DNA from: Sacculina carcini
Lineage: Eukaryota; Arthropoda; Thecostraca; Sacculinidae
Assembly (NCBI GenBank): GCA_916048095.2
Contig: OU696572.1
Location: 10,193,376 to 10,257,375, forward strand
DNA length: 64,000 bases
Direction: 5' to 3'
A program made the translations under genes and the position numbers. The first letter of the stretch is position 1, and each line of letters opens with the position of its first letter. The notes below the pieces were generated by a model, which did no database searches, had not been told where the DNA came from, and saw only the letters and a list, made by a program, of their open reading frames with translations. Below, in pieces: positions 55,184-64,000 of the stretch.

Positions 55184-55677
55184 AACATTGATCTGATTCT
55201 TAATGTCCTTTATCCTCTAATTCAACATTGTTATATTGTGTGCTCAATCTTATTTCCACTCTAAGCAAATATAAAGCAAATTCTACGACAACAATACACG
55301 TTTGGATAAAAGGAAACACTACAATACAACTTATATTGATTTATACTGGCAGACTGGAAAATGAGAATAAAAATACGGACTTACTTCAGCTATTTCTTCC
55401 TTCAATAAGCATGTTCGTAATTATTAATAAAATCAAAACGATACAGATATTTGTCAGATATACATGTGTTATCTTAAATTTCAAATCAATCAATAATCTG
55501 GTAGTTGACCACGTTTTATGATCTGAACTGAACGCTCAAATTCGTCGTAGTTCAGTTGAGTGTCGGATGCTCACTATTCCACTTTGTAGCTTGATATTTG
55601 AGCACGTGATATCGTGTATAGCGTACCATTTAACACCACTATTTGTCTGGGTTGAATGTGTCTTGCAGGTGTGAAAA

Positions 55678-56031
55678 ATGACGGGTGTCTGGCTGCGGAA
55701 TTGGCTTCAATGGAGCAATAGTGTGGTTATGGTGGCGGTTTATATAGCAGTCATGTTGTCAATTGTCGGGCACACCGCTAGCATAGTTAACGTGGACCTC
55801 AACGGGGGGCTGCGCGAATTTGCCCAGTGCTCTTGTTCGGAACAGTTGGACGATGGCTATAAGAATTGTCTGAGGGACGAGGGTACCAACAAAGCCACGT
55901 GTGAGTGCATCTACATGATCCACATTGATGGCGACAACATCACATATGTCTGCTCGATTGACACGTCGCCCGAGCCAAATTTCAACGAAACCAATTTCAA
56001 TGACTTTATCTTCGGATATTTGAACGACTGA
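55678..56031 (+). CDS. Small secreted six-cysteine protein, type 1, unit 5
   Basis: 117 aa, the most diverged type 1 copy: Gln11, Val16-Val17, Gln50 in place of Pro just before Cys51, and Lys72. Cysteines and both sequons are kept. Exon from 55669, where the acceptor reads 'cttgcag|gtgtgaaa'. AATAAA at 56335. Promoter module at 53497; intron about 2.07 kb because of the full SINE. Confidence 0.75.
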   Translation: MTGVWLRNWLQWSNSVVMVAVYIAVMLSIVGHTASIVNVDLNGGLREFAQCSCSEQLDDGYKNCLRDEGTNKATCECIYMIHIDGDNITYVCSIDTSPEPNFNETNFNDFIFGYLND

Positions 56032-56181
56032 ATGGCGGCTGCGAAGGATTTTGAGTTTTTCAGTGTGTTAGTATGAGTTTCACTGAAGAACAACAGAGAA
56101 CTCGTCAGAAGAAAATCAAGAGAACTTGGAAAATTGTATTGGGTAAAATTTTGTGTGTGATTTCCGGATATCAAATGATTT

Positions 56182-56183
<2 letters not shown>

Positions 56184-56228
<45 letters not shown>
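56184..56228. repeat. (TA)n in the 3' UTR, unit 5
   Basis: About 45 bp of TA. Confidence 0.9.
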
Positions 56229-56235
<7 letters not shown>

Positions 56236-58646
56236 TGTATTATTCTAATAATATCTAATGTACTGTCACCTTGTTTGTTATTTCATCTATTTCATGCCAT
56301 TTTTTCTCTCAATTGTCCGTAAAATTGTGAACAAAATAAAAAAACGCTAGAAATATTTGAGTTGTTTCAACGGCTGGCATTTTGCCAAAAATTGTGTGAT
56401 ATTTAACATCGTCATCACGCTAGCCAAGAAGACTTCTGAAATCTTACCATGGTTCCTTCGTCTGAATCAGTGCTTTGCAAGCTGTGTGTGAGTTTCCCAG
56501 TGTAAAATTTATGGTCGGACATATGGACATATGCTTTATTAATCCGAATTCATTTATTTTTGTTTCTAGTGACTCACTGACACTTAATTTTGGGCGGAAC
56601 AACTAAATTTATTGGTTTTCTAATCGCTGCTGCTGAAAAATATGAGTTGGCTCATTAAGAAGTGAGGAATCAGATTGAAAAAATTACAGACTACTGGTCT
56701 AGACTGTGGCGAATAATCAATTAATGTTTGGCCTATGATTTTCGATGAAAACGACCGAGTCTGTTCTGCTGGGAAAATTTGTTATTGAATTCCAATTGAA
56801 CAATTGTTTTTATATCAGGCGATATAAAAAGCCAGCTGAATAATAATGAATGTGGACGTTTATTTTGGCAGCCGGCCAAGGCGAGAAACTAATATTATTT
56901 CTTCTTTTTCAACTAGTACTTAACACACCTTCACATTCCAACTGGAATTTTTACTTTGAACACACGTTTTTTGTCAGCGAAGAAACGGCAGTGACACATT
57001 GACAGAGTGTAATTTCGGGAGGAGCTTAATTGATTGGGGGGCTGAATTTTGGGGCGATCAGCCATGCACATGCATCACTATGCAACGTCTTTGCCATAAT
57101 GTTTACATCAACCGATTCTACAAAAAAAATAACTTTTCTTGAACTCTTTCAGTGAACCTCTTGGTTATGAGGAGTTGATGGAAACATTCGGGGGTGGGGG
57201 GCTTCAGCCCCTGAACCCTCCTCTCGATCCGCCAGTGCACATCGAATGAGGCACACATCTATGACTGAATTGAACATTAAAGACACGTATATATTTCTTG
57301 ATATGTTTGCGTGCTTGTTGTTAGACAGCCTAGACGACCAGCCCAAGCCAATACTGTTGCAACAGTCACGAAACATTCCATCAGAGCACAAAATCACACT
57401 AATAATAATCAGTCTGTCAACTATTGCCAAAAGACAATTAAACAGGGACGTTTAATTCGAGGGTGCGTTTAATTAGAGGTTTTACGGTATATTTACAGAG
57501 ACCACTTCACACTGTCCTGTAAGACCTCACTTCACTAGCGGAGTTCAAACAGGATTCATACACATAACACAATAACACACAAGGCGAGGAAATAACACGC
57601 AAATGAATACGAATAGGATTTATGTTGTCATTCGAATAAACGCAGGCTGCATAAATTCAACGTTCCAGCACAGAATGAACACTGCTGACTCATAGAATAT
57701 TGTGGTCTTGCATTGTGTGGTTTACTCACCACACAACGTTGATTTTTGACGCAATGCTGGGCTGGAGTGCATGATAAAAATGCAGCCAAAATAGATGCTT
57801 GTGGAGCGTTGTTCTAAATAAGCTGTCATCAAAACCTCTGGTGGATAGCATGAAATAATTACATTTTTTCTTAAAATTACAAGAACACGTACACTTTTTC
57901 TCATTTGAAGCTATAATAATTAATTATTTACAATCATATACACGTTTTAAATTGCCTTTGAGATAGAGTTGCCATTAAATATGCGCACAACGAAACGAAA
58001 TATGTTGTATGTGTTATACATTTGTCATTTAATAGATTTACATTCAACGATTCCATTCAGCGCACAGAAATTAGAAAAAAAGAAAAGAGCACCTAAAAAT
58101 GACACACGCACACGCACACACACACACACACACACACTCACCGGTCTTGCGTTCGTTTTTACGAAAATTCCGTTGAAATTTTTACACAGGAATAAGCCGA
58201 AGCTTATGAATACACAGGTGTGTCCCGTGCAGCTCGCTGCCACCGCAGAACCGACCCTCTCCACGCTATGACGAATTGACGCTATACAATACAACTTATA
58301 TTGATTTATTCTGGCAGAATGGAAAATGAGAATAAAAATACGGACGTACTTCAACTATTTCTTCCTTCAATAAGCATGTTCGTAATTATTAATAAAATCA
58401 AAACGATACAGATATTTGTCAGATATATACATATGTGTTATCTTAAATTTCAAATCAATCAATTTTCTGGTAGTTGACCCCGTTTTATTATCTGAACTGA
58501 ACGCTCAAATTCGTCTTAGTTCAGTTGAGTGTCGGATGCTCACTTTTCCACTTTGTAGCTTGATATTTGAGCACGTGATATCGTGTATAGCGTACCATCT
58601 AACACCACTATTTGTCTGGGTTGAATGTGTCTTGCAGGCGTGAAAA

Positions 58647-58931
58647 ATGACGGGTGTCTGGTTGCGAAATTGGCTTCGATGGAGCAATAGTGTGGTTATG
58701 GTGGCGGTTTATATAGCAGTCATGTTGTCAACTGTCGGGCACACCGCTGGCATACTTAGCGTGGAACACAACGGGGAGGTGCGCCAATTTACCCCGTGCC
58801 TCTGTTCTAAACTTTTCGACGACAGCGATAAGAATTGTCTGAGGGACGAGGGTACCAACAATTCCACGTGTGAGTGCGACTACATGGTCCACATTGGTGG
58901 CCACTTACATCACTTCTGTCAGCTCGATTGA
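58647..58931 (+). CDS. Small secreted six-cysteine protein, type 2, unit 6 (promoterless copy)
   Basis: 94 aa, differing from the unit 2 type 2 protein at only a few residues (Arg11, Val16-Val17, Asp at 60-61, Ser73, His88). All six cysteines and the short FCQLD-like end are kept, and the NST sequon replaces NAT. The acceptor 'gtcttgcag' before the ATG survives, but the TATA box and noncoding exon are deleted from this unit, as is the AATAAA. The open frame therefore needs another promoter, or this is a recent pseudogene. Confidence 0.55.
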   Translation: MTGVWLRNWLRWSNSVVMVAVYIAVMLSTVGHTAGILSVEHNGEVRQFTPCLCSKLFDDSDKNCLRDEGTNNSTCECDYMVHIGGHLHHFCQLD

Positions 58932-61717
58932 CAAGTCGCCCGAGCCAAATTTCAACGAAGCCAATTTCAATGACTTTATCTTCGGATATTTGAACGACTG
59001 AATGGCGACTGCGAAGGATTTTGAGATTTTAAGTGCGTTAGTATGAGTTTCACTGAAGAACAACTGAGAAATTGTCAGAAGAAAATGAAGAGAACTTGGA
59101 AAATTGAATTGGGTAAATTTTTTTGTGTGATTTCCGGATATCATATGATTTTTCTATATATATAATTTTCATGTATTGTTCTAATAATATCTAATGTACT
59201 GTCACCTTGTTTGTTATTTCATCTAATTCATGCCATTTTTCTTTTCTTTTTAAATGGTCCGTAAAATTGTGAACAAAAAAAAACGCTAGCAATATTTGAG
59301 TTGTGCAACGGCTGGCATTTTGCCAAAAATGGTGTGAAATTTAACATCGGCATCACGCTAGCCAAGAAGGTTTTGTAGTGTCGGAGCGACGGCGAGCGAA
59401 TCTGAGGTGTGGCTTGACTCACACGTATATTAAAACCCAGACAAGTTGACTCAACGAGACCTACACCTAGACTAACTTTACTCTATAGCCTGACCCCGAT
59501 TGTGCCTTGCTGTCATGCGTGACTTCCTCTGATTTGTCCATTTCACAATCGTACGATACACGTCACAATATCGCGATACACGTCGCGCCATCTTTACAAT
59601 CGCAATACAGTAAACCGCACATGATACAAGACACTACATACCCCCTCACTTAAAATAATACACACCATCAGAAAGATAAACGGGGTTTCGTCGATAGTAA
59701 CAGGTTCTTTGGCAGCGACGCCGCCAGTCTTCTCCGATGCGGGATCACAGCCGCAGTAGCAGTGAGCTGTCTGATGTCGACCGTCGGTGCCGTCGCACGT
59801 GGTGGTGAGGAATCGTCGAGGTCGTTATCTACGGCAGCTACATCGCCTGGTTCGCGAACGGCAAATTATCGGAATATCTCCGGAACGTCGGAAGCCGGAG
59901 CCCACCGGCTTGCAGACCGCGCCTCGCCGACCTGGCCGCTGCAGACCTGCAAAAATGCCGATGTTGCGCACAATGGATCTGACCGGATCACAGCCTGACA
60001 CTGCTGCGACCTGGTCACCGTCGCTGTCGTGTCGCAGTCGTGACCTCACTGTAGCTGTCGTGATTTCTCTCAGCTCCCCCTTCTCAGCCAAAGCAGCGAC
60101 TGTCGTCCGCTGTCGTGCGTTTGCGGAGAATGGCAGTTGACGCAGAGGATGCGCTGTCGGTGCGTCGTTTTGCTTAAATCTGGTTTTGTGGCAATACCTT
60201 TCGTTTGGTAGTAAAGCTGCGACTTCTTTTGGTTCGGTTACTATTATCAACACCTGTCTTTTTCCGGGTTGAATCGTAACTCCAAGTTTCGCCAGCGTGG
60301 AGAAGCCCAATATACCTTCTGAATATCTGGTATCGATAATGAAAAATCAGCCATAGTCGTGCTATCAACCACAGTGACTGATACTGGTAGCGTTCCGACG
60401 ATTTTCAGCGGGCATCGGCCAATGCCGAAAAGCTGAGTGTCAGACGCTGTTACCGCTGAGCATCTGAAAAGCTTCCTTGCTAGCGGCAAACTCATGACAG
60501 AGACACTAGCACCAGTATCTACCTGAAGTTCGATGTCTGCTGATTGGCCTGACTCGACTGTGACTCTTGCGTTGCATGTCAATCTTTTGTCTTGTGCATC
60601 TGCGCAGGACAGAATGGTGACCTCTTTGACCGGTTTGCATTTGGTTGTCGCACTCGTTCTTTCCTTTGATCCGCACACAACGGCCCAGTGACCACGCCGA
60701 CCGCAGGCATTACATTTTGCATTACGAGCCGGACAAATATCTGCTCTGGGTGAGCCGTGCGAACGGCTGCAGTTTGTGCACTGGCTACCTGTCACACCAC
60801 CGTCACGCTGTTTGCCTTTACAGGACATTCTTGTGACATTCACAGTGACCGCGTCGGGTTCTTTACTGGAGCTCATTAAAGCCGAATGCCTGCGCGAAGT
60901 CTTGTACGCTTCTGCCAGATCCAGCAGGGAGTCCAGTGTGAGTTTTGCGTCCTGCAGAAATCGTTCGCGGAGTCTAGGGTGCACCGTATGTTCTACAACC
61001 TGGTCTCTTATCATTTCATCCTGCAGTTGACCGAACTGACAATTCGCCGACAAGCTGCGTAATGAAGAAACGTACTTTGCAGTGGTTTCATTCTGGGTCT
61101 GCGTTCTTTGTCTGAAGTTGAACCGTTCTGAAAGAACGTTCAGCTTAGGTGAATAAAATTCGCCCATTTGACGTAGCACTTTGGTGTAATCGTCTTCGCC
61201 TTCCCTCTTAGGAGACTCTGGAAGGGAGAGAAAAACTCGCTGCGCCTCAGCTCCAGCACAGTGAAGCAAAATCGCCTTGCGCAGGGACACGGCAAAACTG
61301 TCGCCGTTGATGGCCGTTAGATAGTTTTCGAACGTAAATTTCCACTCATTCCAGGGGATGAGAGGCTTTCCCGGGCGCGATAGAAAATTGGGAGGTGCTG
61401 CGACACCATCCATACTGATATTTGTAATTAGACAAATTATCAATACTGAAACTGACCTCGTCGCCAAATTGTAGTGTCGGAGCGACGGCGAGCGAATCTG
61501 AGGTGTGGTTTGACTCACACGTATATTAAAACCCAGACAGGTTGACTCAACTAGACTAACTTTACTCTATAGCCAGACCCCGATTGTACCTTGCTGTCAT
61601 AGTGCCTTCCTCTGATTGGTGCATTTCACAATCGTACGATACACGTCACAACATCGCGCTACACGTCGCGCCATCTTTACAATCGCAATACAGTAAACCG
61701 CACATGATACAAGACAG

Positions 61718-62548
61718 CAGTGTTTCTCAACCTTTTTGGCCCACTGTGCCAAATTGGAACATTTTAGACTGAGTGTGCCGCACCCTCCGGACATTTGTCT
61801 AAAAAAAAGGTCATCAACTTTTGTCTCGAGACTTTTGTCTAAAACAGTGTTTCTCAACGTTTTATTATCTTGTGTCACATACAAACATTTTTACATGGCA
61901 GTGTACCACACCACAATCATCGCAAAGATTATCAGTGCGATGATTGAAACTCCTTCTGCTCATTCATGGTGGCCTTGAAGTCCGGCTGCAGATGCGTCGA
62001 CGCGATCTTGAGAGAAGCCAACAAGTGGGCGTCCGTGAGAGCAATTCTCTTGTTTGTCTTGGTGTTCTTCATCTTTGAGAAGAACTGCTCTGCACAATAG
62101 GTGGAACCAAACAGAGAAATGAACTTCTGAGCATTCTTGGTCAGGTTGGGAAAAGTGGCTCGGGGCAGGCTCTTGAAGAAGTCAACCCAGATTATCGTGC
62201 TAGCATGCTATAATAATTTTCTTACCAAAATTATCGCACTCCCATAAATCAATGCATAAACATACTCTGTCGTCTGCGATCGGAGCGCAGTTGCTAGTCG
62301 CTGTAATCATTTTGCGAGGTTGAGGGTTCGAGTCCAGCATTTTTCTAATTTTTCACTTTATCGTTTTAATAGCCATTTTGCAGTATTGATATTCTGAATG
62401 TTTTTTCATCAATTCCATATTAATAATGCTATCGTCTTGTTTTATGAAGTATATTTTTCAACTGGCTGATCGGTTGGTGCTAGCTGTGCCGCACTCAGAC
62501 CCTTACTGTGCCGCATGCGGCACGCGTGCCGCGGGTTGAGAATCACTG
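61718..62548. mobile_element. hAT transposon remnant inside the LTR
   Basis: Ends CAGTGTTTCTCAACC and, inverted, CAGTGATTCTCAACCCGC, classic hAT termini. The right flank CACTACAG is a target copy; the left copy is reduced to CAG, leaving the LTR end shortened. A second left-end-like sequence at 61851 suggests a nested or rearranged copy. Block A's matching LTR end (25849-25857) is uninterrupted, so this insertion is younger than the duplication. 62184-62540 holds a tRNA-like B box near 62328 and otherwise nothing I can name. Confidence 0.75.
61932..62183 (-). pseudogene. hAT transposase C-terminal fragment
   Basis: About 83 codons to a TGA at 61932. They contain FGSTYCAEQFFSKMKNTKTN and LTDAHLLASLKIAST, the hAT dimerisation region as found in ZBED5- and GTF2IRD2-like transposases. 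The N-terminal zinc finger and catalytic region are missing, so it cannot encode an active enzyme. Confidence 0.8.
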
Positions 62549-62776
62549 CACTACAGGCTTCTGAAAACTTAACATGGTTCCTTCGTCTAAATCAGTGGTT
62601 TGTAAGATGTGTGCAATTTTCCAGTGTTAGAAAATGGCGGAGTTGCCAAGTAGGAAATTTAAAGTCGGACATATGGACATATTAACATTATACACAACAT
62701 TAACATTATACATATTAACATTATACATATCAGCATTATACGGACATATGGATATATTAACGTTATATTATGGACA

Positions 62777-64000
62777 TGTAGCCGATGCGCCACACTCAGT
62801 GCATTTCATCTATATTTTATTGTCATTGCTATTATTATGTATTCATTTGATCGTCACATTATATCGCATTATCATGTTATATATAAATATGTATGTGCTC
62901 GATCTGCTACATGTTAAATTGTTTATTATGCATCGGTGGCGCAAGCAATACACACACGAGTCTTACCGTACGCACGGGTTTTGATCGCTGAGGCCGTTTG
63001 CCATTATTTTACTTTTGTAGGCGTCCCTACAAGTAGTGACCTCGGTATATTTCTTTTTTTGCCAATACTTTTCAGTCGTATTGCGGATTCGTATATAGTA
63101 TGCCTCGTAGTAATCACTCTCATTCCATGGGTTCGGTGAAGGTCGACCTCCCGGTTTTCGACCCACTGGAGGTGGACACCTGGATCGCAATGTGCGATAA
63201 TTTGATGGCCGATAGTGGCATAGAATGTCAGACCACCATGTTTCGCAAAGTTTTGGCGATGCTACCGAGAACCAATTTCAGGATGGTCAAAGATCTTGCC
63301 ACCCAGAGCCCACTCGCTAGCAACTGCTACGATTTGCTCAAAGCCAGACTGCGAAAGCGACTAGAGCTCACTCCGGCTGAGAAACTACAGCGTCTGGAGA
63401 ATCTTCCGCGACAACTGGGCTCTCGGAAACCGTCGGAATTGTACGGCGACCTCGCGGCACTATACCCCAACGACACAGAACACGAAATCATCCAAGAGGT
63501 GTTTCTGTGTCGAATGCCGTCAGACCTCTGACTGCTCTGTCGCGAGTGGCTGGTCTCCAACAATTTGCGGGACACTGCACTGCGCGCAGACGCTCACTAC
63601 CAGCCAGCGGCGACCGTTTCGCTTGCGGCACAGGTGACCGGCGACGCATACACAGCCACAGAGACAGACGAGGAGCCTCTAGTGGCGGCCACGAGAAGTT
63701 TTCGCTCGCCCGCTCAGTCGACACCCAGACGACAACAGCAACCGAAAGACGAGCAGCCGAAAGATTTCGTCGCGCGCTGGTGCCGCCTCCATCGCGAGTA
63801 CGGTCCGGCAGCGCGGCGTTGTCTCGGCTCGTGCTCATTCACGTCCGACATGGCGGAAAAAGGGCACGGCAGCCGGCGGTAATGGCCACGTCCGGCTGCC
63901 GTGAAAATCACCGCCTGTTATTCGTCACAGAGATGTCCGGCCGCAAATTCATGGTTGACAGCGGTTCCGAGGTTTCTCTGCTGCCAGCTCGTTCAACGAC
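62777..64000 (+). mobile_element. Ty3/Gypsy element, CsRn1-like, block B (runs off window)
   Basis: Counterpart of 26080-31610 at the same site. 5' LTR 62777-63031; primer site resembling the tRNA-Trp complement follows. Gag (about 63100-63890) includes the C-x2-H-x9-C-x3-C box; the protease begins near 63910. Near-identical to block A, with a few differences. Broken. Confidence 0.85.

Larger units (their letters stand above)
52554..57383 (+). repeat. Array unit 5
   Basis: 4830 bp. The only unit with a full-length SINE in the intron. It has a (CA)n run at 53283-53314 like units 1 and 3. Confidence 0.85.
59374..62555 (-). mobile_element. Ty3/Gypsy element reduced to gag and protease, block B
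   Basis: Counterpart of 23505-25857 at the same site (duplication GGTTT/GGCTT). 5' LTR on this strand begins at 62555 and is split by an hAT element; 3' LTR is 59374-59638. The long gag frame with CCHC (CNACGRRGHWAVVC) and DTG motifs is again open over about 420 codons. Reverse transcriptase, RNase H and integrase are absent, as in block A. Fossil that was duplicated with the block. Confidence 0.85.
57384..62776 (+). repeat. Array unit 6 (block B, last), internally deleted
   Basis: Starts like unit 2, but at about 58182 'gaaattttt' joins directly to 'acacaggaataagcc', removing some 1.8 kb that in unit 2 holds the promoter, exon 1, most of the intron and the small MITE. It carries a type 2 gene, then the gag-protease Gypsy insertion, and resumes at about 62556-62776. 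Confidence 0.8.
37616..64000. repeat. Duplicated block B
   Basis: Second copy of block A, joined to a Gypsy fragment at 'catgtgtcctg'. It contains the pogo-like MITE, four array units, the same gag-protease Gypsy and the same CsRn1-like element at matching positions, plus three insertions absent from block A (37787-37959, 38868-43393, 61718-62548). It continues past the window end. Confidence 0.85.

Overview
The window is from an animal nuclear genome, probably an invertebrate. It has GT-AG introns, C2H2 zinc fingers, a tRNA-Val-headed SINE, hAT and pogo-like DNA transposons, an RNase H-bearing LINE, and Ty3/Gypsy elements. Two Gypsy elements carry the CHCC Gag box and tRNA-Trp primer site of the CsRn1 group, which is known from flatworms and some insects. 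I cannot fix the phylum.

Layout. (1) 1-7560: a multi-exon C2H2 zinc-finger gene on the minus strand. Its short exons sit among (CA)n/(TG)n microsatellites, and its introns hold LINE ends, an hAT MITE and a SINE. I traced nine exons by matching splice phases; the 3' end lies beyond position 1. (2) About 8100-14530: a plus-strand PP2C-family phosphatase gene with a 1464-codon single coding exon and a very long low-complexity tail. (3) 14296-64000: two large copies (block A 14296-31681, block B 37616-end) of one duplicated region. Both start in the probable 3' UTR of the phosphatase gene. Each block holds tandem units of about 4.5-4.8 kb: two in A, four in B.

Each full unit has a TATA box, a noncoding first exon, a 1.7-2.1 kb intron and one exon encoding a small secreted protein with six cysteines that I do not recognise. 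There are six copies. Four are type 1 (117 aa). Two, the last unit of each block, are type 2 (94 aa). The types differ at 22 codons over the mature region; 20 of these change the amino acid, although introns and UTRs are nearly identical. This looks like a diversifying family of secreted effector-, defence- or venom-like peptides and is the main novelty here.

The blocks also record insertion order. A Gypsy element reduced to gag and protease, and a CsRn1-like element, were present before the block duplication because both blocks carry them at the same sites. A young CsRn1-like element with identical LTRs, an hAT MITE and an hAT remnant entered block B afterwards. Between the blocks (31682-37600) lie two further degraded Gypsy elements. 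Empty sites in sister copies confirm several insertions to the base.
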